A stretch of DNA of 28,086 nt from the NCBI GenBank assembly GCA_046484585.1, contig JAWOIQ010000119.1, positions 1 to 28,086 of the forward strand, given 5' to 3'. The translations under genes were made by a program, and so were the position numbers. Of the stretch, positions 1 to 6,892 are shown piece after piece (the stretch's first letter is position 1; each line of letters opens with the position of its first letter). This stretch comes from JAGXFP01 sp046484585 (GTDB lineage Bacteria; Desulfobacterota; Desulfobulbia; Desulfobulbales; JAGXFP01). The notes under the pieces are model-generated. The model was not told the origin of the DNA. It worked only from the letters and a program-made list of their open reading frames with translations, and searched no databases.

Positions 1-1328
1 TTGAGCGCGTTGATTTCCTCGCGGATTCCATCCGCGGATACTTGTTCCACCGCCGGAGACGCATCGAGATCCGAGTACCGGCATTGCCGCCTGGAGTATG
101 CGGGAAGCTGCCACTCGTCATGGGCTACAAGAGGAGAAGTGCCGAAATTTTCCATACTGTCGGCTCCGAACCGTTTATTACGATAAGGGGCGCCCGAGGT
201 TAAGCGGCCGGCCCCTTCTTCATCCAAATGAACGGGAGATGGAACCGCCTCTCTCTTGATTTCCCGGAGTTCAGGCGCCATCCTCCGGGTTTCCGGGACA
301 ATTTCGGGTCCGGACAGCTTGTGCCGCTTAGCTGATCGCGAGCCGGTGGCGATTAACGTCACACTCAGCCTGTCGCCCAGGGAATTATCGGTGACAATGC
401 CCATAAAAATCTCCCGCTCACCCTCACCCGCCCGATCAGTGATGGCCTGAACAGCGCAATGGGCTTCACTCAATCCCATATTTTCATTGGCGGAGACGTT
501 AATCAACAGGCTGGTTGCCCCTTTTATATCGCCATTGGCCAGAAGAGGATTCTCCATGGCCCGGGCCGCCGCGACCGCGGCCCGGTTTTCACCTTCGGCG
601 CTGCCGACTGTAATCAGAGCATCCGCGCAATCTTTTTCCGACGGGCGCTTCAGGACATTGCGCAGATCGGCCAGATCCAGATTTATATAACCATGGGAAT
701 TTATCATTCCGTTAATCGCCGCGATCCCGTCGACCAGTACATTGTCGGCTTTCCTGAACACCTCGATAATCGAGACGTCATCGCTATCCATAATCAGTGA
801 CAGCCTTTCATTTTCGATAACCACCAGGGAGTCGACCTGATTGCGAAGATCCGAGAGTCCCCGCCGGGACTTTTTCAGCCGTTTCTCACCCTCGCAGAGC
901 ATGGGGGTGGTAACTATGGCCACCGTGAGGATGCCCAGTTCGCGGCAGATACCGGCGATTACCGGCGCTGCCCCGGTACCGGTGCCGCCGCCCATGCCGG
1001 CCGCGATAAAGACCAGCTCGGCGCCTTCCACCAATTCCCGCAATAAATCCATATCGTCTTCGGCTGAAAGGCGCCCTGTCTCACTGTTGCCGCCGGCGCC
1101 TTTGCCGGCCGTTCGCCGGAAACCAATCTGCACAGGCCGGCTGCCGGTACATTTGCCCAGGGCCTGCATATCGGTATTTACCGAATAGATTTCCAGTTCG
1201 TCAATCCCGGTTGCGGCAAGATTTTCCATGGCATTGCCGCCCATGCCGCCGACACCAAGCGCCACCATTCTGGTCTTAGTTTCTTCCTCGGCAAGAGAAA
1301 ATTGGTAATCTGAATTTTCCGGAATCAT
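1..1328 (-). CDS. ftsZ: Cell division GTPase FtsZ (divergent; 3' end off the window)
   Basis: Tubulin-like GTPase that polymerises into the cytokinetic ring. The 442 visible codons include the nucleotide-binding GVGGMGGNA (residues 25-33), NTDMQAL (51-57), the tubulin signature GGGTGTG (113-119), and the T7 loop NLDLAD (216-221) with both catalytic Asp residues (218, 221), so GTPase activity is expected. A variable linker follows from about residue 330. QLPAYSRRQ (about 407-415) resembles the conserved C-terminal peptide that binds FtsA, but the frame stays open for at least 27 more residues to the edge. The start at 1328 has a GAGG ribosome site. The sequence is unusually divergent for FtsZ in the N-terminal domain: GGMGG instead of GGGGG, and NSETGR instead of the usual NPEVGR. 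It lies downstream of ftsA and mraZ in one direction. It could be the main FtsZ of a diverged lineage or a second copy. Confidence 0.93.
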   Translation of the reverse strand, partial: MIPENSDYQFSLAEEETKTRMVALGVGGMGGNAMENLAATGIDELEIYSVNTDMQALGKCTGSRPVQIGFRRTAGKGAGGNSETGRLSAEDDMDLLRELVEGAELVFIAAGMGGGTGTGAAPVIAGICRELGILTVAIVTTPMLCEGEKRLKKSRRGLSDLRNQVDSLVVIENERLSLIMDSDDVSIIEVFRKADNVLVDGIAAINGMINSHGYINLDLADLRNVLKRPSEKDCADALITVGSAEGENRAAVAAARAMENPLLANGDIKGATSLLINVSANENMGLSEAHCAVQAITDRAGEGEREIFMGIVTDNSLGDRLSVTLIATGSRSAKRHKLSGPEIVPETRRMAPELREIKREAVPSPVHLDEEGAGRLTSGAPYRNKRFGADSMENFGTSPLVAHDEWQLPAYSRRQCRYSDLDASPAVEQVSADGIREEINAL

Positions 1329-1351
1329 AATAAACCTCTAACTGATTTATT

Positions 1352-1439
1352 GACGTCTTTGCGAGGTGAGAAGCGACGAAGCAATCAAGTATTTTCAGCT
1401 GGTTACATTTTATGGTTGCTTCGCTTCGCTCGCAATGAC
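1352..1439. repeat. Palindromic repeat between ftsA and ftsZ
   Basis: Two inverted arms, about 1352-1386 and 1414-1439, share the core TTGCGAG...GAAGC(G)A(C)GAAGCAA and its complement, separated by about 27 nt. It fills most of the 119-bp gap between the ftsA stop and the ftsZ start, so the mRNA would carry a stem-loop there. REP-like intercistronic hairpins are known to affect mRNA stability and relative expression of flanking genes; that role here is inference. The motif GCTTCGCTTCGCTCGCAATGAC belongs to a type of short repeat common in many bacterial genomes. Confidence 0.75.
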
Positions 1440-1447
1440 TGATTAAA

Positions 1448-2695
1448 TTATAAAACAGTATGGATCTTTCGCAAAAACCTGCCGCACCATCGAGACAGGG
1501 GGTTATCCATCACATCTTCGCGGCGGTTCATCCGTCTTTCCATATCCACGAGAACAAGTCCCAGGGCAGTGGAAAAATCGGGAGAGGCCGAAATCTCACT
1601 CATATTTTCAAGACCGCTGTTCAGGCCGCTCTTTACCGCAGCCGGTAGAATAGCCGATGCGAGACCGACAAATCCGGGCACCCTGGTTACCCCTCCGGTC
1701 AGCACAACTCCACCCGGGAATTGCGCCTGGTCGACCGAATTAAACATCACCTTCATCGCCTCTTCGACGATCTCTTCGACTCTGGGCTGAACTACCTGGG
1801 TTCCGAACTCCGATTGCCGGACGGTCCGCCATAAAGCTCCGTCCCTGGCTCCGGTCACCTGAAACTCGACATCGTCGGTCAATTTTGCCGTGCAGTGCCC
1901 ATAAGTTAATTTTATTTTTTCCGCCTCATCCCACCCGATCTCGAAAAGGCTGCTGGTATCGGCGGTAATATTCTCGCCGCCAATGGTCAGGGTTGACGTA
2001 AAAACCATCCTGCCCTCCTTGAAAACGGCGATGTCGGTATGGCGCCCGCCGACATCAATCAGGCAACAGCCCATGTCCATTTCCCGGATGCTCATCACAG
2101 CCCGGCCCGTGGCCAGGGGCCGATAACAAAATTTACTGATCCGGCAGTCGGCATATTCGGCCGCTTTGACGATAGAGTTCAGGACGGCTTGCTTGGCGGC
2201 AATAATCATCACCTCCACATCGAGGCGGGCGCCGTTCAGGCCATCCGGATTCCTGACCTTCTGGTTATCGACGTAATAATTGATCGGCAGGATGTGCAAT
2301 ACCTGCAAATCGGCGGAAAGCGCCGCCGCTCCGGCGTTATCAATTGCCTTTTTTATATCCTGGCGGTTGATATATCTGCCGCGGCCGTCACCTCTGCCGT
2401 GATGAAGAGGAATCCCTCCCCGGCTTTCCATGATGCGAACGTGTTCCCCGCCGATGCTCACCACCAGGGAACCGGCCCGGACAGAGGCCATCTCTTCCGC
2501 CTGTTCCACACAGTTGCCGATACTTTCACCCAGCGCCCGGATATCGTTAATGACATCATTCTTCAAACCGGCGGTGACGACTTGACCATGGCCGAGATGC
2601 TCGACATAACCCCGGCCGTCCGTCTCGGCAATTACCGCCTTTGTCGAACTTGCCCCGATATCAAGGGAGGTTATAAGTGTATGTCTGCTGAACAT
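1448..2695 (-). CDS. ftsA: Cell division actin-like ATPase FtsA
   Basis: Actin-fold protein that tethers FtsZ polymers to the inner membrane and recruits the divisome. It has 415 residues, a normal FtsA length. Visible motifs: phosphate-1 loop SLDIGASSTKAV near residue 11; phosphate-2 LIDVGGRHTDIAVF in the middle; adenosine-binding GGVVLTGGVTRVPGF near residue 330; and a C-terminal amphipathic tail (NPLSRWCGRFLRKI) matching the membrane-targeting helix. A longer in-frame start exists at 2830, but it lies inside mraZ. The ATG at 2695 begins exactly at the conserved N-terminus and sits 22 bp after the mraZ stop, which fits an operon. ftsZ follows after the palindromic repeat. Confidence 0.95.
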   Translation of the reverse strand: MFSRHTLITSLDIGASSTKAVIAETDGRGYVEHLGHGQVVTAGLKNDVINDIRALGESIGNCVEQAEEMASVRAGSLVVSIGGEHVRIMESRGGIPLHHGRGDGRGRYINRQDIKKAIDNAGAAALSADLQVLHILPINYYVDNQKVRNPDGLNGARLDVEVMIIAAKQAVLNSIVKAAEYADCRISKFCYRPLATGRAVMSIREMDMGCCLIDVGGRHTDIAVFKEGRMVFTSTLTIGGENITADTSSLFEIGWDEAEKIKLTYGHCTAKLTDDVEFQVTGARDGALWRTVRQSEFGTQVVQPRVEEIVEEAMKVMFNSVDQAQFPGGVVLTGGVTRVPGFVGLASAILPAAVKSGLNSGLENMSEISASPDFSTALGLVLVDMERRMNRREDVMDNPLSRWCGRFLRKIHTVL

Positions 2696-2717
2696 CGGCT
2701 GCCCTTCTCGTAAACGA

Positions 2718-3185
2718 TTAACGCCCGTCGAAAGTATCGATAAAGTTGGAAAGTTCCATGGTCGAATCATCCTCGCCGCGGTAGATATCCTCCGGCCAGA
2801 TCTCCAGAAAATCACCGCAGCCGACCACAACTATTTTCTGGCGCGGTTCATCGGTGGTAAACTCAAGTTTCTGCCGCAGCCCCTGATTGAGAACAATCCG
2901 GTGCTGCCCGTCCAGTTTGATTTTCATCGAGTTGTTGCAAAGCAACCGCACGAATTTTCTCTTCTGGACATTGTCAATGCCGCTGTCCGCCATAATCGAA
3001 CTCTTGTATTTTTCCCAGATCAGAGCCGGGCGGACGATCAGGAAACCTTCGCGATGGGGGGTTATGTAAAAATCGCCATTGAGCACTTCGGGCGGGTTGT
3101 CCTTACGGAAACCAGCCGGCATTACCATCCTGAATTTATCATCCAGCACCGCACCATGGGTGCCGATAAAAACACAGGATTCCAT
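2718..3185 (-). CDS. mraZ: MraZ transcriptional regulator (divergent)
   Basis: DNA-binding protein with two SpoVT/AbrB-like half-domains that represses its own division and cell-wall operon in characterised bacteria. It has 155 residues. Half 1 carries DDKFRMVMPAGFR (15-27), half 2 carries LDGQHRIVLNQGLR (91-104), and VGCGDFLEIW (121-130) matches the family C-terminus. In both halves the usual Gly of the DxxGR motif is replaced (Phe18, His95) while the DNA-contacting Arg stays. That is unusual, but phased boxes in its own promoter (3218-3254) argue for function. The ATG at 3185 has GAGGGG upstream. It is the first gene of mraZ-ftsA-ftsZ; the normally intervening mraW, ftsL, ftsI and mur genes are absent. 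Confidence 0.88.
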   Translation of the reverse strand: MESCVFIGTHGAVLDDKFRMVMPAGFRKDNPPEVLNGDFYITPHREGFLIVRPALIWEKYKSSIMADSGIDNVQKRKFVRLLCNNSMKIKLDGQHRIVLNQGLRQKLEFTTDEPRQKIVVVGCGDFLEIWPEDIYRGEDDSTMELSNFIDTFDGR

Positions 3186-3217
3186 TCGTTAATCACCCCT
3201 CAGCATTAGGAAAAGTC

Positions 3218-3272
3218 ATCCACTACCAAACCCTTTTCATCCACTATAATCCACAAATAATTTTAAATGCAA
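3218..3272 (-). promoter_or_regulatory. mraZ operon promoter with MraZ-type operator repeats
   Basis: Read on the minus strand, -35 TTGCAT (3267-3272) and -10 TATAGT (3243-3248) are 18 bp apart. Exact GTGGAT boxes occur at 3249-3254, 3239-3244 and 3218-3223. A degenerate fourth box (AGGGTT, 3229-3234) falls at the missing 10-bp step, so the array keeps one helical turn per box. It overlaps the -10 and the transcription start. Known MraZ operators are tandem TGGG/GTGG-type boxes with a 10-bp period just upstream of mraZ, so autoregulation is the natural reading. Confidence 0.8.
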
Positions 3273-3329
3273 GAAAAAATACATGGCGGGGAAAATAATT
3301 TATATCTGTAAAACAGGGAGATAAACGAA

Positions 3330-3575
3330 ACAAAGCACTCTGGCCCGGCAAGGTCGACTAATTCGCTAAAAGCGCCGGGATGGCTAAGCCGCAAGTCCGA
3401 TCCGCGAAGAGCCGTTGGACGCTTGCCTGAGAGCCGGGACCTGGATTTGCAGGGGTAAGGCGGGGCCGGGCTCTACGTCCCGGGGCGGGAGATACCCCTG
3501 AGCCCCAGGTCCGTTACGGTGGGGGGGCTTCCACGACGGGACCCGCACCCGTTCTTCAAAGGGCTGTGGGAATTA
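3330..3575. other. GC-rich structured intergenic segment, candidate non-coding RNA
   Basis: No reading frame looks coding here. The plus strand folds into several hairpins. GCAAGTCC (3391-3398) pairs with GGACGCTTGC. A long compound hairpin pairs GGACCTGG (about 3437-3444) with CCAGGTCC (about 3505-3512), then CAGGGGTA with TACCCCTG, then CCGGG with CCCGG at the tip. CCCGGC near 3335 can pair with GCCGGG near 3373. It lies upstream of, not inside, the mraZ transcript. I could not match it to RNase P RNA, tmRNA, SRP RNA, or a riboswitch class; 6S RNA is conceivable but unproven. The strand is unknown. Confidence 0.45.
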
Positions 3576-3619
3576 TGTCGGGGGAAAAAGAGACAGGGAA
3601 AAGAACCGGCAGGGGGATG

Positions 3620-3648
3620 AAAAACCACCACCATTTTTCACCTGGTGG
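3620..3648 (-). terminator. Rho-independent terminator after the 3725-4048 gene
   Basis: On the minus strand CCACCA (3643-3648) pairs with TGGTGG (3625-3630) across a 12-nt loop, and five T residues follow at once (3620-3624). It lies about 77 bp past the stop of the minus-strand gene. Confidence 0.6.
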
Positions 3649-3724
3649 GTGAGTTTCCCGGAGATTATTCGTTCAGAAAAATTCGCTGTTTGGATGGAAA
3701 AAGATGGGGAAAGAGCGAAGAATT

Positions 3725-4048
3725 TCATTTATAGCGGTGATGGCACTCTTTTTTTGTGGAAGATAAAACCGCCAACCGTGCGGCAAACAGTGCGGAATCT
3801 TTCTGGAGAAACGCCTCGTAAAGTCCCTCGCAGGCGGCCATGAAGATTGAATAGCGATCATCGCCAAATCCGGGGTAGGAAACCATCACTTTCGCCTGGG
3901 CCATAAAATCTTCCATCAAAGGGGCACCCGGAAGCCTCCCGGACGCCGTGACGACAGAGATGCTTTTAAAATTCTTTTTTATCAGCTTTTTTAAGGGGCG
4001 ATACTTCTGATCAGCCATCCCCGTTATTTTTCTATCCGATCCGGCCAT
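3725..4048 (-). CDS. Small conserved-looking hypothetical protein (107 aa)
   Basis: Function not recognised. The 107-residue protein is basic at the N-terminus (ADQKYRPLKKLIKK), has no signal peptide or membrane segment, and looks mostly helical in its C-terminal half. The end, with KKECHHRYK, contains a lone Cys-His-His cluster but no complete CxxCH or zinc motif. The ATG at 4048 has a GGGAG site 4 nt upstream; a second ATG at 4018 (MADQKY) is less well supported. A terminator follows at 3620-3648. The small acidic gene at 4087-4266 lies 38 bp upstream on the same strand, so the two may be cotranscribed. Confidence 0.7.
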   Translation of the reverse strand: MAGSDRKITGMADQKYRPLKKLIKKNFKSISVVTASGRLPGAPLMEDFMAQAKVMVSYPGFGDDRYSIFMAACEGLYEAFLQKDSALFAARLAVLSSTKKECHHRYK

Positions 4049-4086
4049 CTATCTCCCTGCATGAGGACAACTCAACTTTGATGGCG

Positions 4087-4266
4087 TCATTCGGCATCGG
4101 GAAGCAGATAACCTTTAAGTTTTTCAAGAAGTGATTCCGGCAGCTCCTCCCCGTAAAGGAAAGCCCGCGCCTCCTCCCCGGTGATTTTCTCTTTGATTTC
4201 AACCGGCAGACCTCGAAGCACTTTCATTCGTTCGGGATCAATTTTGTCCCTTTCAATATCGGTCAT
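4087..4266 (-). CDS. Small acidic hypothetical protein (59 aa)
   Basis: Function not recognised. The protein is charged and predicted helical, with a helix-turn-rich sequence around EEIKEKITGEEARAFLYG and no Cys or membrane segment. The reading frame stays open upstream to 4374, but that part runs through the terminator at 4329-4388 and lacks coding character. The ATG at 4266 is preferred because AAGGA lies 8 nt upstream. It precedes the 107-aa gene on the same strand and may share its transcript. Confidence 0.6.
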   Translation of the reverse strand: MTDIERDKIDPERMKVLRGLPVEIKEKITGEEARAFLYGEELPESLLEKLKGYLLPDAE

Positions 4267-4328
4267 TTTTTTATCCTTGAGCTTTTGAATTTTCGCGGGG
4301 TTCATCGCAGGTAACGACCAAGATGCAC

Positions 4329-4388
4329 AAAAAAAAACAGACCCTGCTATCGGATAAATAGGGGGGGGGAACACCGATAGCAGAGCCC
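4329..4388 (-). terminator. Rho-independent terminator after the zinc-ribbon gene
   Basis: On the minus strand CTGCTATCGG (4374-4383) pairs perfectly with CCGATAGCAG (4344-4353). The stem can extend with wobble pairs, and a run of about nine T residues lies beyond (4329-4337). It sits about 125 bp downstream of the stop at 4512. Confidence 0.75.
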
Positions 4389-4511
4389 GTCAAGGAGGAA
4401 GATGCAAACAAAGCATTTAAGTATGAAACTAAACCATTAAATTCCTACGGTCAACAGTTTTATCTTAAAAGTTACCAATCTTTGCAAATCCTCAGGATGC
4501 TTACGCTCATT

Positions 4512-4709
4512 TCACTTTCCTTTCAAATACTCGACATCAGCGGATTCGCAATTTGGACAACAATTGACAAGCTCGGGTATCCCGTCTTTTTCAATAGTTT
4601 TGGGAGGATAACACTCATCACAGAAAAAGGTATAGCAACAGAGACACTCTTTTAAGGTATTCGATGATTTTCCGCATTTCACACATGGCGCCATCTTCTT
4701 TTCTTCCAT
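4512..4709 (-). CDS. Small Cys-rich zinc-ribbon protein (65 aa)
   Basis: It has 65 residues with four Cys clusters: CVKC near residue 9, CLCC near 22, CDEC near 30 and CCPNC near 53. The spacing suggests two zinc-binding knuckles or ribbons. Nothing else identifies a function; such proteins may be small adaptors or metal-binding proteins. The start at 4709 is chosen because AAGGAG lies 7 nt upstream, whereas the longer frame to 4751 has no site. It is transcribed away from the divergent rubrerythrin gene and is followed by a strong terminator. Confidence 0.7.
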   Translation of the reverse strand: MEEKKMAPCVKCGKSSNTLKECLCCYTFFCDECYPPKTIEKDGIPELVNCCPNCESADVEYLKGK

Positions 4710-4781
4710 AACTTTCTCCTTAATAGAAATTAACGGCGATGAGAAAAGCATATCGCAGTCGACAGAAATCAGTCAACAACT

Positions 4782-4868
4782 GATGGCGTCGCAAAAAGTC
4801 GCCAGCTCCCGCGTTGCGGCAAATTGTCTCGTCATTGCAGCGTACTGAAGTACGCTGCAATCCTCGGC
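4782..4868 (-). repeat. Partial copy of the TCGCAAAAAGTC-ended repeat
   Basis: This stretch begins GATGGCGTCGCAAAAAGTCG and matches the reverse complement of the right part of the element at 10381-10651 for about 85 bp (shared CCAGCTCCCGCGTTGC, AATTGTCTCGTCATTGC, AGCGTACTGAA). It then diverges before the rubrerythrin promoter. The second terminus is missing, so it is a truncated copy in inverted orientation. Confidence 0.8.
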
Positions 4869-4874
4869 AAACTG

Positions 4875-4903
4875 TTGTTCTCGGCAAGCTCATCATGTAT
4901 GAT
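4875..4903 (+). promoter_or_regulatory. Candidate rubrerythrin promoter
   Basis: TTGTTC (4875-4880) and TATGAT (4898-4903) are 17 bp apart and 45 bp before the rubrerythrin start. The -10 is good and the -35 weak. It lies directly at the broken end of the repeat at 4782-4868. No clear PerR or Fur-type box was seen. Confidence 0.4.
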
Positions 4904-4947
4904 GGCCATATATCAATTAATAAATGAAAACTACCCGAGGAGAAAAA

Positions 4948-5439
4948 ATGGTCACTACCGAGGAAAACCTGCAGGAGGCCTTCGCCGGCGAATCCCAGGC
5001 AAACAGAAAATATCTCGCCTTCGCCAAGCAGGCCGAAAGGGATGGGTACCAGCAGGCCGCCCGCCTTTTCCGGGCCGCGGCCGCAGCTGAAACCGTCCAC
5101 GCCCACGCCCATTTAAGGGCCATGAAAGGCATCAACTCAACTCCCGACAATCTCAAGGAAGCGCTTGCCGGCGAAACCCATGAGTTCAAGAATATGTATC
5201 CGGGGATGATCGAACTTGCTGATCGGGAAGGCCACAAAAGCGCGGCTCGTTCATTCAGATACGCCAATGAAGTCGAGAAGACCCATGCCGAACTTTACCA
5301 GCGGGCTATTGACAACCTGGAAAACATGGAGGAGTGCGACTACTACGTTTGTTCGGTCTGCGGCCATACCCATGAAAAAGAAGCGCCAGAGAAATGCCCG
5401 GTTTGCGGGGCCAAAAGCAACGCTTTCTTCAAAACCTGA
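4948..5439 (+). CDS. rbr: Rubrerythrin
   Basis: Non-haem iron peroxidase of anaerobes that reduces hydrogen peroxide in the cytoplasm. The 163-residue protein has a four-helix ferritin-like di-iron domain with the expected Glu/His ligands (ETVHAHAHL near 47, ETHEFKNMYPGM near 83, EVEKTHAELY near 112). A C-terminal rubredoxin-like domain has CSVC and CPVC pairs binding one FeS4 iron. The ATG at 4948 has AGGAG 6-7 nt upstream; an earlier in-frame ATG at 4924 has none. The last codon and the TGA stop lie inside the left terminal repeat of the element at 5435-5653, so the natural C-terminus may have been altered by that insertion. The protein is otherwise complete. Confidence 0.96.
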   Translation: MVTTEENLQEAFAGESQANRKYLAFAKQAERDGYQQAARLFRAAAAAETVHAHAHLRAMKGINSTPDNLKEALAGETHEFKNMYPGMIELADREGHKSAARSFRYANEVEKTHAELYQRAIDNLENMEECDYYVCSVCGHTHEKEAPEKCPVCGAKSNAFFKT

Positions 5440-5653
5440 ATCCGTGAGCGCTCGAGAACGGTGCAGATGCAAGGCGGCAACGATGTTGATAATACTGATG
5501 GTATATTAACGAGTTGCCAACGCCGCGGATGCGTCGTTATCGGGCGCCCCGCAGGGCGACGGGGTTACCCCTGGCAATCCCTGGAAAAACGATTATCTGA
5601 TGTAATTACAAACTGATGAGTAAAATTAACCACGAAGCCGTCACGGATTCAGG
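5435..5653 (+). mobile_element. MITE-like element, copy 1 (13-bp terminal inverted repeats)
   Basis: The 219-bp segment is bounded by perfect 13-bp inverted repeats, CCTGAATCCGTGA (5435-5447) and TCACGGATTCAGG (5641-5653). Its reverse complement aligns along the whole length with 26566-26783, with many shared blocks such as ATCAGATAATCGTTTT and CATCTGCACCGTTCTCGA-type sequence. An internal palindrome surrounds GCCCCGCAGGGCG. There is no open frame of note and no transposase, so it is non-autonomous. No clear target duplication was seen. Confidence 0.85.
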
Positions 5654-5706
5654 CACAGGATTTCAATGATATAACAGCCTCGGAGATTTAGCATCAAATA
5701 TCGACA

Positions 5707-6705
5707 ATGGAAACCTTAAAAATCCACGAAGATTATTGTTGCCAATCGCCGGTTGCCGGTTATGTTGGCGTCATGCTTAATTCCGGGAATCCAAAAATTG
5801 GAAGAACGACTCTGCCGTTGTGGATGATACACGGTCTGATGTTGTTTGCGGCGGTAATTGTCTCCAGCTCATTCACGGTAGGGGAGGCGATCACCCATGG
5901 CCTGGACCCCGCGGTTCTGCTTCTGATCAGATACACCCTGGCAGCCCTCTGTCTTGCCCCGATAATGATTCTGAATAATGGCCTTGGCCTGCCGACCATG
6001 CGGCAGTTGGCCGGGTACGGCATGATCAGCGCCAGCACCGTCGGTTTCTTCTGGTGCATGTTTGAGTCTCTGCGTTATACCACCGCCTTGAACACCAGCG
6101 TGATTTTCACTCTGGTGCCTGGGATCTCAGGGGTTTACAGTGCGGTTTTTCTGGGGGAACGGCTGGGCCGCAATCGTCTCCTGGCCCTTATTTTCGGAAT
6201 GGTCGGTGCGGTATGGGTTATTTTTCGGGGCGATATCTCCCGCCTCCTTACCCTGGACGTGAACTACGGCGATCTTCTTTTTCTGGCCGGTTGTTTCATG
6301 ATGGCCGCGTATCCGCCGCTGGTCAAGCACTTTCACCAACGAGAATCGATGGTAGTCATGACCTTCTGGGTACTTGCCACCGGTATTGTCTGGCTGCTGT
6401 TGATCTCCTTTCCGAAACTGGGAAAGATCGACTGGCAGGGGGTCGAATCAATGGTATGGGTCGGAATCGTCTATCTGGCCATCTTTTCGACAATCATCAC
6501 CTTTTATCTTACCCACATTGCCACCGTCCATCTGGGACCGACCCGGGTCCTGGCCTACAGTTATTTTTACCCCTCCTTCGTCCTGGCGATTGACTGGGCG
6601 ATGGGCAAGGGGCTGCCGCCGGCGGCTATCCTGCCCGGGGTAGTGGTGGTAACCATGGCGACGGTTGTTTTACAGAGCGGCGTGGCAAAGATCAGGCGGA
6701 TGTAG
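5707..6705 (+). CDS. EamA/DMT-family inner-membrane transporter
   Basis: Predicted metabolite exporter of the drug/metabolite transporter superfamily. The protein has about ten hydrophobic segments, arranged as two EamA repeats. The first begins near GLMLFAAVIVSSSFTVGEA, with the family-typical pattern LDPAVLLLIRYTLAAL just after. The second begins around residue 190 (YGDLLFLAGCFMMAAYP). The substrate cannot be told from sequence. The start is uncertain: 5707 gives 332 residues and 5773 (MLNSGN) gives 310, and neither has a clear ribosome site. It stands alone downstream of the MITE-like element and converges with the cyclophilin gene. Confidence 0.88.
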   Translation: METLKIHEDYCCQSPVAGYVGVMLNSGNPKIGRTTLPLWMIHGLMLFAAVIVSSSFTVGEAITHGLDPAVLLLIRYTLAALCLAPIMILNNGLGLPTMRQLAGYGMISASTVGFFWCMFESLRYTTALNTSVIFTLVPGISGVYSAVFLGERLGRNRLLALIFGMVGAVWVIFRGDISRLLTLDVNYGDLLFLAGCFMMAAYPPLVKHFHQRESMVVMTFWVLATGIVWLLLISFPKLGKIDWQGVESMVWVGIVYLAIFSTIITFYLTHIATVHLGPTRVLAYSYFYPSFVLAIDWAMGKGLPPAAILPGVVVVTMATVVLQSGVAKIRRM

Positions 6706-6844
6706 AAAGGCTGGTTCTCCGTATCCCGAAGAGTGCATAACGGTTACGATATATCCCCGCAACCCTCGGTGGAAGATTGCTAGCCGGAAGACGGGCAGTG
6801 GCAATGCCCCCGTGCCGACCCGGGAGAACGACCGCCGGGGCAAC

Positions 6845-6878
6845 CCCCGCCAACCCGATAAATTTCAGGTTGACGGGG
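6845..6878. terminator. Inverted repeat between convergent genes, possible bidirectional terminator
   Basis: CCCCGCCAACC (6845-6855) pairs with GGTTGACGGGG (6868-6878) with one mismatch across a 12-nt loop. It lies between the convergent transporter and cyclophilin genes. There is no T run, so intrinsic termination is only a possibility. Confidence 0.4.
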
Positions 6879-6892
6879 AGGGCGGATGAAAT

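Noticed and set aside
1..1328. Plasmid-type TubZ or other tubulin homologue
   Set aside because: The protein has FtsZ-type signatures and a C-terminal peptide, and sits next to ftsA and mraZ.
2039..2713. 224-residue plus-strand reading frame
   Set aside because: It is antisense to ftsA, which has clear FtsA motifs; the plus-strand product has no family features.
3330..3575. Assignment as 6S RNA, RNase P RNA, tmRNA, SRP RNA or a cobalamin, TPP or c-di-GMP riboswitch
   Set aside because: The conserved cores of these classes were looked for on both strands by eye and not found; left as an unassigned structured segment.
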